NCBI GenBank assembly: GCA_009746045.1
Contig: RPFO01000041.1
Location: 9,206,468 to 9,270,467 of the forward strand
Length of the DNA stretch: 64,000 nt
Direction of reading: 5' to 3'
Source of the DNA: Mesostigma viride
Lineage: Eukaryota > Streptophyta > Mesostigmatophyceae > Mesostigmatales > Mesostigmataceae
The notes under the pieces: generated by a model
Told to the model about the DNA's origin: nothing
The model's database searches: none
Seen by the model: only the letters and a program-made list of their open reading frames with translations
Made by a program: the position numbers and the translations under genes
In this document: in pieces, positions 50,618 through 61,757 of the stretch
Numbering within the stretch: position 1 is the stretch's first letter
Layout of the letters: each line of letters begins with the position of its first letter

Positions 50618-51400
50618 ATTACAATTCGTTCAAGTGGCCCGCCGGAGCGGCTGTACAATTTTTCCCAGTGAGCGCGCTGCCAAGTGTACTTGTGGGCAAA
50701 TTTTTAGGTGCCCCGTCACTTCGAGGTACTAAAAATTATGCTACGGTACGAATTCAGCAAATTTCAGCGAATTTTCAGTCGAACCAAAGGAAGTGACGCC
50801 AACTACCAAAAAGTTTCCGTTACGAATTTTCAGCCCAACACTCGCGCAAAATGAAGTGACGGCAACTACCAAAAAGTTTCCGTTACGAATTTTCACTCCC
50901 ACACGTTTGCACAAGAGGAAGCGACGGCAACTACCAAAAAGTTTCCGTTACGAATTTTCAGTCCCACACTTCGCGCAAATTTTAGTAGGGCTGCACGCAA
51001 GCTACCTTTCAAAATTTTGCGCTAGTATGGAACGCATTTCATTCGTCTGGAGGAACGCTGCCCGCCAACTACCCCCGTTCAGAAAGTTCCGCCGAAATTT
51101 ACTTGAGATTTGGAAATCTAAACGTCCTCGCAAATTTTAGTAGGGCTGCACGCAAGCTACCTTTCAAAATTTTGCGCAAGTATGGAACGCAATTCATTCG
51201 TCCGGAGGAATGCTGCTCGTCAACTGCCCCCGTTCAGAAAGTTGCGCCGAACTTTACTTGAGATTTGGAAATCTGAACGTGCGGTTGGAGTTTCGCGGGG
51301 AAACCCAAGTTCCCCAGTAATTCACCAATGACGCGCTTCGAACACTTGCCCGCTAAAACCTGCAGCCGCTCCGGCTGGCCAATTAAACGAAACTTGATGG
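50618..51400 (+). mobile_element. MITE family M, copy 2 (783 bp)
   Basis: Near-identical to 26,219-26,995. It splits the Gly-rich region of Copia gag between the Asn/Gly repeat and the zinc knuckle. Confidence 0.85.
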
Positions 51401-52155
51401 GCCACGGCCATGGCGGCAGCAGCGGGGGGCGCGGCGGGCGCGGTGGTGGTCGCGGTGGTGGCGCAGGGGTCGGGCGTGGTCGCGGGCCGCCCTGCTCCGT
51501 CTGCGCCAAGCCTGGACATGACGCCGCCACCTGCTGGACTGCCCATCCCGCCCAGCGCCCTGCTCACCTCCGCGGTGACGGCGCCGGGCATGCCCATCAC
51601 ACCGACGCAGGCCTGCCTCCCTTGGAGACGACGTACGCGTTCCACGTGGGTCGAGGCCCTTTGTGTGCTTCCCTGCGCGCCAACCCTTTGGGTGCTTCCC
51701 TGCGCGACGGTGTGCAGCCTCACGGGCAGGCCTCGCTTCGTCCAGTGCACGGCCTTGCGCCTTCCCCGTCCCGCTCGGGCAGTCGTCTCTCGGCACCCCG
51801 CCCCAGCACCTCCTCGGACTCGACGGCTGGTTCCTCAACCACCGCTCCTTCTGTGCTTCACACGGCCGCAACGGCCTCGGCTAGGTGTGCCCCGGAGTGG
51901 GTGGTTGACACGGGTGCCACGTACCACATGACACCTCACCGGGCGGACTTTGGCGATGGATTTGATCCCGCCTTCCGGCTGCACATCACCGGCTCGGGCG
52001 GCAATCTGCATGCGGGCGGCAGGGGCACTCTGCATCTCCGGCTCGGCACCCCAGACGTGCACCTCGGCCCAGCTTTGTATGTCCCAGGCCTTCAGGCCCG
52101 CCTACTCTTGGTGAGCCAGCTCTTTAAAGCCGGCCATGATGTGGACTTTAAGTGA
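51401..52155 (+). pseudogene. Copia zinc knuckle and protease
   Basis: A Gly/Arg-rich linker leads to CSVCAKPGHDAATC (CX2CX4HX4C). After a Pro/Ser-rich spacer comes the protease with WVVDTGATYHMT (catalytic Asp in DTGA) and LYVPGLQARLLLVSQL. The frame ends at 52,155; the integrase continues one frame over, so there is a frameshift at about 52,145. Confidence 0.85.
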
Positions 52156-52805
52156 CCTGCGCCTCACTTTGGGGACCCGCACGTTCCCCCTCGTGGAGTG
52201 TGACGGCATTTACTTGCTCCGCGGGGTGGCGCCCCATGCCCTAGCCACATCGGCCGCCCCCGTGGACCTGATGCAGTGGCACCTGCGCCTCGGACACGCT
52301 GGCGCGGATCGTATTGCTCGGCTAGCCGCCGACCCCGCCTCAAACATGGTGACCCACGGTCCCAAGGCTCCCACGTGTCCTTCCTGCCCTGCCGGTCACT
52401 TGCGGCGGAGCAGCTTTCCCCCCAGCACGACGCCACGCTGCGCGACCCCTCGCCGTCGCCTGCACTGCTACCTGCTTGGTCCCATGCGGACCCCTGCCGT
52501 GTTGGAGGACTGGCGGTATGTCCTGGGCATCACCGATGAAGCCACTCGTTTTCACTGGGTTTACTTCCTGAAGACGAAGGACGCTGCCGTTGGGAGCCTG
52601 CGTCACTTCCTGGCCACGGAGATCAAGCCGTTCCGGGCGTCTGCGGCCACGACGCCTGTGGAGCTTCGCTCCGACCAAGACGCGGTTTTCACTGGCCAGG
52701 ACTGGCGCGCCGTCTGCGCCGAGTATGGCGTGCGGCAAGAGTTCTCGTCCCCCTATACGCCGGAGCAGAACGGCGTGGCGGAGCGATTCTGGGGCGTCGC
52801 AGTTA
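52136..52805 (+). pseudogene. Copia integrase, truncated
   Basis: Contains the GAG-pre/zinc region QWHLRLGHAGADRI..CPSC and the core with LGITDEATRF (first Asp), LRSDQDAVF (second Asp) and YTPEQNGVAERFW (Glu). After about 52,805 similarity stops and the sequence of gene X (minus strand) begins. RT, RNase H and the 3' LTR are missing. Confidence 0.85.
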
Positions 52806-53970
52806 GTATGGCGGAGGGAGCACCGGCAGACACCGTTGCGGTCGAAGAGCTAGAGGCAGGCGGGATCGCTGGCGCGGAGGGAGCACCGGCAGACGCCTTC
52901 TCCTTGGGTGGCGGCCGCGCCCGCTTGGCCGGTACATACTCATCCGACACCTCCTCCTTCTCCTCTGCTGGCCCCCAACTCTCCTTCAATTTCGCACGTG
53001 CACTTCGAAGGTCGTCGTCAGCTAGTGACGTTGCCCAGAAGGACCCACGCATTCTCGTTGCCCTCGGCGTCACCGTAATGCATCGTGGCGAAGTCAACAA
53101 ACAACATTTGCGAGCCCCCATCGCGCTCCACAAACCGCGTGCTGTAAGGGCTCTTGAGCTTCGCCTTCACCTCCACCACTTTGCCAGGCTCCCAAAAATA
53201 CGCAGCCGGCCGCGCCCCATCGCGCTCGTACTTGTACCTTTGTGCCACAAAGGTCTCGTACTTGTACCTTTGTGCCACGAAGGCCCTGTGCAGTGCTTCA
53301 CCAAAACCACCAGGGCCCGGTCGCTCTTGAACCACCGCGGTTGGAAGTAAGGTGCTCAGATAGTGCGCAAGCCCCAAGTCCATGGGACCACTAGGAAGCT
53401 TTCGCTTTGCAGCCGGCTTCTTGCTGGCGGCCGGCTTCTTGCTGGCGCCCGGCTTGTTGATGGCGGGGCGCGACGTGATGGGCTCGAAGACACTGATCTG
53501 GCCCGACATGGCAGGCACACGAGCAGGTGGGAGACCATCCGGCATTGGCAGGTCGGCCAGCTTGGGCACCGCGGAGTGGGCGGCTCCACGGTGTTGTTGG
53601 GAACCGGAGGGGGCGGCTGCACAGCGTTGTTGGGCACCGGAGGGGGCGGCATGACAGGCTGCTTGCCAACGGGAGGGGGCGGCGGTACAACCTTCTTGGC
53701 CACCGGAGGGGGCGGCATGACAGGCTGCTTGCCAACGGGAGGGGGCGGCGGTACAACCTTCTTGGCCACCGGAGGCGGCGGGCCGGCGGCCTCACACCCA
53801 ATGCCTGCACAGGTGGAGGCGCGGATGCTGCGACTTCCTGCTCTAACTCCTCCTCAAGGGCTAGGAGCCGAGCTCTGAGTCTCCGAATTTCATCTGCTCG
53901 GCAGCCTGTGGCATGCTGCACAGGCTTGGCCTCCGGCTTGACCTTCGGCTTGACCTCCGGCTTGACCTCC
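52806..53970 (-). pseudogene. Gene X, 3' part: coiled coil, Pro-rich region, C-terminal domain
   Basis: Minus-strand order: EVKPKVKPEAKPVQHATG, coiled coil EIRRLRARLLALEEELEQEV, then PPPPVAKKVV / PPPPVGKQPVM repeats in another frame. Next is a third frame with ASKKPAAKRKLPSG, GLAHYLSTLLPTAVVQE, a duplicated FVAQRYKYE, and PAAYFWEPGKVVEVKAKL..MLFVDFATMHYG. The end has basic PAKRARPPPKEK. Frame changes may be unrecognised introns or mutations. The C-terminal WEPG..V.VK...PY..RFV..D....L.VDF looks like a small folded domain; not identified. Confidence 0.5.
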
Positions 53971-54639
53971 AGTTATATACATCGATTCCTGCGGAATCGA
54001 TACTAAGCGCTTACTAGTATCGATTCCGTAAGGAATCGTTGTATATAACTAAGACTGTTGCGACACGCCGGCATCCCGGGTTCGAATCCCGCTAGGATCG
54101 TTCCGGGGGTGGATTTTTCGCCTAGTAATGCGAATAACGTTGCGGACGCTAATCGTTCGGCCTAATGTGCTATGTTAATCGAAAAAGGCAAGTGCTCTCC
54201 GCTGACTAGGCGGAGTACCAGCGCTAGCTATTCGACTGATATGATGTGCTCAACCGGCTAATCATCTGTGTTGTTCGACGTCGCTCCGAAAATCGGCTAA
54301 GTCCCCGAAATCGGCTAATTTCCACGCGATGTCTCGCTATAATCGACTAGGCCTAGTTCGGTGGCTCGCTGGGCGCCGAGTATGATAGGCCGCTGGCCTC
54401 TGACCCCCTGTCGACTAGGAAATTTCGACAATCGAATAAGGAAAATTCGACAATCGAATAAGGAAAATTAGATAATCGAATAGGCAACTTCGATAATCGA
54501 ATAGCCAATTCGATGACCCGACTAGTATCGGCCTTAGCCTTGCCGGCGCAAGCAAAAGTTTTAGTTATATACATCGATTCCTGCGGAATCGATACTAAGC
54601 GCTTAGTATCGATTCCGTAAGGAATCGTTGTATATAACT
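53971..54639. mobile_element. Palindrome-ended element, long form (669 bp)
   Basis: Both ends (53,971-54,050 and 54,563-54,639) are themselves near-perfect palindromes, AGTTATATAC..GTATATAACT, centre AAGCGCTT. CCTCC flanks the whole at 53,966-53,970 and 54,640-54,644, a 5-bp target duplication. Interior: a tRNA-type B box, then repeats of tcgaataaggaaaattcg. It splits the EVKP repeat of gene X. No ORF. Confidence 0.8.
54079..54089 (+). promoter_or_regulatory. tRNA-like B box (GGTTCGAATCC)
   Basis: Exact match to the RNA polymerase III B-box consensus with flanking bases that form most of a T-arm stem. No convincing A box or acceptor stem, so not a tRNA gene; possibly a tRNA-derived SINE fragment. 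Confidence 0.5.
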
Positions 54640-54772
54640 CCTCCAGCTTGACCTCCGGCTTGACCTCCGGCTTGACCTCCGGCTTGACCTCCGGCTTGAC
54701 CTCCGGCTTGGCCGCTGGCTTGGCCGCTGGCTTGGCCGCCGGCTTGGCCGCCGGCTTGGCAGCAGGAATTGC
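54640..54772 (-). pseudogene. Gene X exon 2: AAKP/EVKP repeat region
   Basis: Acceptor gcttgcag (minus strand). AIPAAKPAAKP repeated, then EVKPEVKPEVK, encoded by 12-bp units. The frame runs into the palindrome-ended element and resumes at 53,970. Confidence 0.6.
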
Positions 54773-54900
54773 CTGCAAGCAGAGGGCGGGGCATGGAATA
54801 TGGACGTTAACATTTGTGAAGTCGGTTAAGCGCAGACCCGCGATGAAAGAAAAAAACAAGAAGCTTGCAGACTCCTGTAGCTAAAGATAGCGTTATTACC

Positions 54901-55135
54901 TTTGGCATGTTCGTCACGTCGCCCAGCGCTAGTCCATTTTCCTTCAGGTCGCCGTCATCATCCTCGTCCTCGGCGCCAGCACTCTGCCGCTTTTTGGAGC
55001 TCGCGTTGCTTAGCCACCGGCTCAGCTCCTTCCTTACAAATTCGTCAACACCTAAAGCTTTGGGTTTGGAGCCCTTGGGCTTCTGGGGGGTGAGCTCACC
55101 AGTCGTGGGATCTAGCACCCAGCATGATGCCTCAT
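54901..55135 (-). pseudogene. Gene X exon 1 fragment, cut by Gypsy-2
   Basis: The frame is open at its 5' end: ASCWVLDPTTGELTPQK, then KALGVDEFVRKELSRWLS, then an acidic stretch (AEDEDDDGDLKENG) ending VTNMPK; donor gtaata at 54,900. The 5' continuation was separated by the LTR at 55,136. Not recognised; acidic/basic composition would fit a nuclear protein. Confidence 0.55.
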
Positions 55136-55648
55136 TGTTACGCCCTGGCTCGACTCTATCCCAAACATCTCGCCTAACCTTACCTAAACTAGTGATGAGG
55201 CACCTACCTAGGAGTGAGGAGCTATATTGGCTATAAGACCTAGGACGCGACGACGCTGCTTCTCAATGCATTCCCTTATAATACGCCATATACCGAATAA
55301 AACCAGGGTACTACGAAGGAAACAATACTACACTGCCGTGACCCAAGCCTAAATGTGTTAATTCATTTAACACACGCCGAGTAACCACACAAGGAGTGGA
55401 ACGTGCAAAAATGGTCACCAACGGTAACACAGGCAGGTGCACAGATGCACGCCGGTCCACTACATTCTACAAAAGGATAAGGACCACTAATATAGTACGC
55501 GGCGCGGCGCCCAAAGGCACCCAATATACCACAGTACTGTTACGGGGACAATCATGTCCAAACTAGAACTGCACGTAACCTAGGAACAACCGAGGCCAAG
55601 GACCTAATTTACGTCCGTAACTACAACGAATTGTTACGCGACGTAACA
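55136..55648 (-). repeat. Gypsy-2 3' LTR (513 bp)
   Basis: TGTTACGCCC..GACGTAACA, about 40 bp shorter than the Gypsy-1 LTRs and diverged in its first 130 bp, followed by the polypurine tract. Partner LTR lies beyond the window. Confidence 0.9.
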
Positions 55649-56023
55649 CCTCCCCCCCACAAAAGGTAGGGAGCCCTCTCCCTACGCAGAGAGGAGGGAA
55701 CCAAGGGGTAGGAAAATAATCCTAACGCACCCAGCACACACCAACACAATCGATAGACCATCCCAGATACAAAGCACCAATAGTTCACACGGTCTCCACC
55801 ACCACGCCGGGTGGTGTAGGGTTAGCCAGCACCAAGCCTGGTGGTAGGTTCCCCTAACTGCCTGGAACGGAGTCCTGGCCGGGGGGGACGGCACTGGGCA
55901 GGACACACAGAGTAAACACATCAGCGCTAAGGACCAAGAACAGCCAACCAACTGGCCAGAATATGAGGGCGACTCTACATACCGGAGGGACAACACCCTC
56001 AGGTCGGGCCTAAGGCCCTCTAT
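55649..56023 (-). other. Gypsy-2 3' untranslated region
   Basis: Between ORF3 and the polypurine tract. Colinear with 29,627-29,997 of Gypsy-1. No ORF supported. Confidence 0.7.
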
Positions 56024-58323
56024 CTAGTGGCCATCCGTCTGGTAAGTGCCACGAGAGGCCAGCAGGACCTCCAGGTAGGCCTGGTAGTGAGCCACATCCT
56101 CAACATTGTCATGCCTATCTACAGTGAGGAAAACATCGGCCCACACGCCGTCAGGAAAGAGGCCCAGGAAGGCCCAGTAATACCTATGCTGCGTGAGGAC
56201 GACCTGGCCACGGGCCCAGTCCAGAAAGCCACAGGCAAAGAGGCGAAGGAAAGGCTCTACCGCGATCAGGCAAAGGGCCCGCAGGAGGAGGCAATGATAC
56301 CGAATCCGAGGGCGCAGACCCGTCGGGAAGAACAGGTCCACCAGGGGCTCCACGTTGGACGGCCACAACCGGATGTGCCGAATCTCGCGGGAGCGCCACC
56401 GACGAACACACTGTCGCGACCCGAATGTCTCTAGGTAGTCGCTGGCACGAGGAGGAGGGTGACCGCGGGAGTCTAGACCCTGGCCCGGGATAGGCGCCGG
56501 GCGGCGGGCATCCCACTCAAGGATGGGCTGGAGGACCGTAGTGTACGCCGCACCCGGCACCGCAGGAAACTCTACTGTAAGGGCATCCGAAGCCATAATG
56601 CCCAGAGGGGGAGGGTAAGCCCACTGAAACCCACCGTAGGTGTCCAAGTCGTTGTGGCGCCTCGCCCAGCGATACAGGACGCGCCGGACCAGGATCTCAC
56701 CCTCGAACACCGGATCAGCTAAAATAACCATGTCGAACGGAGGCCGATCAGTCTCAATGGGTAGGCCACGATCCCGGGGCGCCCGACACACCTGGGAGAA
56801 CCCATAGGACATGGGAGAGATGGCAAGCTCAGCAGAGGCGCGCGGCAGGTCACACTGTCGGCAGGCGAGTGCGGACATACCATACCCCGGAATGGGCGTG
56901 TCACGCGACTCCGGCGTCGCGTGCACCACAGAAGGAGCCCTGTCCCGATCACCCTGGGACAACTCCCTGAGGGAATCGGCAGCGCGGGTGGCGCGAGGAT
57001 CCTGACCGGTGGACCGAACAACCGCGGCCAAAGACCGCGAGGCCGAAGGAGGAGGGACCGGAGCAGGGGCTGACGCAGGGGCAGGAGCCGACACCGACGC
57101 AGGGGGCACTGGTAAAACAGGAGGTCGCGCCGGACCTGAAGCCAGAGAGGGCCGTGACGGACCCACCAACGACGCAGGCGCGCCGGTCTCCGTTGCCGGT
57201 GCACCCTCAGGCCACATGTTGAAAATGGGGCCCGTAGGGACAGGCAGTCCTGCATAAGATTGACTACCATCCAGGCCCCAGTCAGGAACCGGAATCCTCT
57301 GCGGAGGACCACCCTCCCAAAGTCTGGGAAGCCGCTAGTATCGCCAAAGAAACCCCGCGACGTCTGCGCCTGAGCGGGAGGAGGCTCGGAAGCAGCGACG
57401 GAGGGCGAGCTAACAGGGGCAGGAGACTCCCGCGTAGGCGCAGGTAGAGCGGTAACAGGCGCAGAGGCAGCAGGAGTCGCAGGAGCCGCCGGAACCACAG
57501 CGACCGCGGGCGCAGGCGAAGCCGTAGTCGCCGGGGCGACAGAAGGGGTAGGGGGCGCGGATCCAGCCGGCGTGGCCGGGACCTGCGCCTGGGCCGCAAG
57601 GAAGGCCCCAAACGCCGTGGTCAAAGACTGGATCTGAGCCTGCATAGCCGAGACCGTCGCCGAAAGAGGATCAGGCAAACCCGAAGGGGTAGGCTCCACT
57701 GCGACATCCCGGGTCGACCGAGGGGACGACGGGACCGGAGAGGGAGGGACAGACACCGAGGAGGCGGACGCAGCGCTCGAGGCAGAATAATCTGGAGTAT
57801 AATGTACCTCGGCTGGGGCGCCCGAAGGGGTAGGACCACTAACCGCTAGTCCCGCCGACTGATCAGCTATCTCCATGAACTCTACGGCCCGTAAAAGGTC
57901 GCAGGGGTTCTCGTCTACCTCAGCATCACCCTCAGCTGGAAGCCACGGGAACACCTCCCGTAGGCAGGTACGGCCCACAGGAGTGGAGAGGTAGGAGAAC
58001 ACACGGCAACACCGGAGAACCGCATCTATCTGCCCCAAGGCGGGACAGCTGGAACCACACCCCAACAAACAGTGTCCGGCATCATCGAAACCGTGCAGGA
58101 CAAGCTGGTGCGGCTCATCAGGGGAAGGACCATACCACGTGACCCCGAAGAGGGCCGCCCTGACTAAGCTCGCATGTTGGGCCTGAAGGGCCGGCTGCAC
58201 AACGCCACCCCGGTAACATGATCGCGACACCCAACGGCCCGGAAGGGCCTCGAAATACAGCTCAGGGTCCGGTAGGGGCAGGGACGGCAGCGGGCTCTCA
58301 GCCGGAGGGGTAGGCTCTGTCAT
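56024..58323 (-). pseudogene. Gypsy-2 ORF3, unknown protein (~766 aa if unbroken)
   Basis: ATG at 58,323 (MTEPTPPAESP), 77 bp after the pol stop. One base is missing near 57,333 relative to Gypsy-1, splitting it into two frames (58,323 to ~57,333 and ~57,333 to 56,024). Domain order: N-terminal PDPELYFEALPGRWVSRS.., HCLLGCGSSCPALGQI, LREVFPWLP; a Pro/Ala/Ser linker of about 250 residues; C-terminal ALACRQCDLPRASAELAIS.., FEGEILVRRVLYRWARRHND, WARGQVVLTQHRYYWAF. Conserved between two copies on both sides of the linker, so it was under selection before decay. Function unknown. Confidence 0.8.
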
Positions 58324-58399
58324 GACGGCTGCGGAGGGGAGGGGACAACCAACCACCCGTCGACAGCAGACATAACATAAGAGAGGAGAAGGCCTACGA

Positions 58400-61300
58400 C
58401 TAGAGCTTGTGCAGGGTTTTATATTCCTGCAGCAGGCGACTACACCCATCTAGCTCACTCTCCGTATACCAAACCTTATCTACTTCACTACGAGCATACA
58501 TCCACTTCACTTTATACTGACGCTGGGTACCGCGGCCCTTTTTGATATCTCGATGGGCCACGATGCTTTCTACTTCGTCTTCTACTTCCCCAGTGTCAGG
58601 ATTATGCTCTAAAGGGGCAGGCGCTAACTCCCTGCCAGCGAACGTACTAGGGTGGTACAGTTTAAGCTGGCTCCTATGGAAGGTGTTTGAATGCGTTTGC
58701 CAAGAGGTAGGGATATCGACCTTATACAAGAAATTTCCTACCCTAGACAACACATGGAAGGGTCCTAAGAAGGCAGGCCTAAGTTTGACCTTCAGTTCTG
58801 CTTCAAACTTATGAGCAAAACGGCCAACACGGGGGCCTTCTACTAATACTAGATCTCCTACTTCTATCTCAGGTGCTCGTCTATCTAAGGAGGCACGCAA
58901 CCTAGCAAGGTACTTAGCCTGAGCTTTTTGATACCCTGAGATCGCGTGGTCATGAGCAGTTTTCATTCTATCTAGTAAGGACTGTACACCTTCTACAGTA
59001 TCTCGGGACACATCATCCTTGTCCCGTAGAGGACTAGCTAAGAGAGAGGTAGGGGTAAGGGGCTGTCTCCCAGTATCTAAGAAGAAGGGCGTATATCCAT
59101 GCGCAGCTTGGGGACAATTGTTGAGGGAGAACTCTACCAAACATAAATAATCCTCCCAATCACTACCCGAGCCATTAACATAGTGCCTAAGCGCTTCTTC
59201 TACTACTCTATTAAGACGCTCTACTAAATGAGAGGAGGAGGAGTGGTAGGCAGTACCGTAGGTAACCTTGGTACCGATGGCAGCGAAAAACTGCTGCCAA
59301 AAATCTGAGGTAAATAATTTATCCTTATCACTAATAAACTGCCTACTCAATCCATGATATCTATATACATTATTGAGGTATAGGCGTGCGCAATCACGTG
59401 CGGTGAGTTCTAAAGGACACGGCACAAGATGGCACATACGAGTAAAACGATCTATGAACACAAGGATTTGGGCATTGCCCCTATCATTCTTTCTAAAAGG
59501 TCCTACAAAATCCATCATGATAGAATCCCAAGGCATGATAGGGTCAGGCAAGGTCCTAGGTTCTGCTATCTGTCCTACATTATTGGGTTTCATTTCCTGG
59601 CAAGATTGACAAGTTCTAACATACTCATCCACATCCTTATAAAGGGAAGGCCAGTAATAAGAGCGGGCTACTAGGTCCCGTACCCGTTTACCACCCTGGT
59701 GAGCAGCTAAGTCATGCAACTCAAAGAGCAAGGAGGAGCGACAGATAGGAGGGACATACAGGCGCCATTGAGGGGGAGAATCTGCTATCTGCACATATAA
59801 AAACCCACCTACAAATTTACAAGGGTGCTTGCCTAATTGTTGGGGATGTGCAGCAATGGCAGCTAATGCTTCCGGCTCAGTGGCCGTAAATCTACTAATA
59901 AGGCGTTCAAGATCAGAGGTAGGCATCGCTACAGAAGTATCCAGAACAGGTTTAAAGAGATCTCCTACCGCCTTGCCGAAGAGAAGGGGAGGTCCTAGGG
60001 GGACTACGTTTTCATAAGACTTTCCTGACCTAGTCGCTATATGGCTAAGCGGTATAGAAATTTTATTTTTCCCCTCCCCCCCCACCGAGGCCACAGGAAG
60101 GGCCTCACACGGGAGAGAGAGTCCTACGTGAGAAAGGAGATCAGGCATGCGAACAGCTGTATGAAAGAGGTAGGCATAGGAATCATCATCAGGTAGTTCA
60201 CCATAAGGGGTTACACCCATAGTAGTAGGAACTAGAGTAATATTGAGAACATCAAGGTCCTCGAAGAAGGAATAGTCTGCACGACGAGAGAGTGCATCTG
60301 GTACTATGTTATCTACACCCTTGACATACTGAAGTTTAAAAGGGGAAAACTGTGCTAAAAATTCCATCCAGCGCGCTTGCCGAGGGGTAAGGTTGGGTTG
60401 GGAGAGAAGATGGGTAAGGGGACGATGATCCGTTTGGATAACTAACCTATAAGGATCTAGCTCACAGGGTTCATTCAGGCAGACATCAAATTGAGCACCT
60501 TTAAGGAAGTGCTGCCACGCGTGGCAACAATACACCACCGCTAAGAGTTCCTGCTGGTGGACGGGATAGTTACGCTCCGCAGGGAGCATTGTCCTAGAGA
60601 TATATTCAATTGGCTGTAAGCCCTGACCCTGATCCTGGAGAAGGACACCACCTATAGCTACTTTACTAGCATCTGTAGCCACAACAAAGGGTTTAGTAGT
60701 ATCCGGTAGGATGAGTACAGGAGGGGAAAGGAGTAGGGATTTTAGGCACTGAAAAGCAGACTGACACTCACTACTCCAAACAAAGGGGATATCCTTCTTT
60801 AATAAATGATTAATAGGGGCTGCTATAGTGGCGAAACGCGGGATAAAACGCCTATAGTAAGAAGCAATTCCTAGGAAACTACGTACACCTTTAACGTCGG
60901 TAGGAGTAGGCCATTCCTGAATTGACTTAGTTTTATCCGGGTCGGTAGCGACCCCGGCATCTGACAGAACGTGCCCTAAAAATGGGACACTCCTACCCGA
61001 ACGCACTTTAGCACGGCGCGCCCACAAAGAATTTTCAGCCATTATTTCTAATACTTTCTTTAAATCACGTAGGTGCGTTTCAAAATCAGGAGAGTAAATA
61101 AGAATATCATCTAAGTAAGCTTGAGCACAAGAACGGTCATGCTCAGATAAAGAAACAGAGGAGAAGGAGGGATCCTTTAGATCAGAGGACACCTGAGGAA
61201 GATGAGAATTTCCCATAACAGGTCTAAGCACTTCATTCATTAACATTTGAAAAGAGGCAGGCGAGTTACAGAGTCCCATAGCCGCTACTCTAAACTGGTA

Positions 61301-61757
61301 ATGACCAAAAGGGGTAGCAAAGGCGGTTTTATGGCAATCCTCAGGAGCTATCCGCAACTGCCAAAAACCATCCGCACAATCCAGTACTGTGAAACAAGTG
61401 GAACCTTTAACCTTATTAAATATATCGTCAATACGAGGTAGAGGGTATTTAGATTTCACAGTAATATCATTCAACTTCCTATAATCAGTAACTAGGCGAA
61501 ACTTGCCATTTGGCTTAGGAACTAACAGGACACCAGCTGAGTAGGGGGAGTTACTAGGCTCTATCAATCCTGCTTCTAATAATGACACTAAAATCTGTTT
61601 TAGTTCCTTTAACTCGGTAGGGCCCATTCTATACATCGGAGAGTGCGTAGGAACTGCACCGTCCTTGATAACTACACGGTGTAAAACAGAACGAGGAGGA
61701 GGATAAGAAGGAGTCTTTTCTTCAAATACTCTTGAGGAATCTATCACAGCCATGTAT
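58400..61757 (-). CDS. Gypsy-2 pol: RT, RNase H, integrase, chromodomain (1,117 codons, 5' part displaced)
   Basis: RT from about residue 60 ([20 protein letters not shown]) with QAYLDDILIYS (YLDD at about 213-216). RNase H starts near residue 356 (VVATDASKVAIGGVLL). Integrase has the zinc finger HDLAAHQGGKR..CQSCQ and a core with MMDFVGPF, FISDKDKLF and SSHLVERLNRVVEEALR (D, D, E). C-terminal chromodomain GRGTQRQYKVKWMYARSE..W.TESEL..CSRLLQEY, which in chromoviruses targets integration to chromatin marks. The apparent ATG (MAVIDSS) is an internal Met; the original frame continues upstream across the element at 61,758-63,720. Confidence 0.95.

Noticed and set aside
54060-54100. tRNA gene
   Set aside because: B box is perfect but no A box, anticodon arm or acceptor stem can be folded around it.
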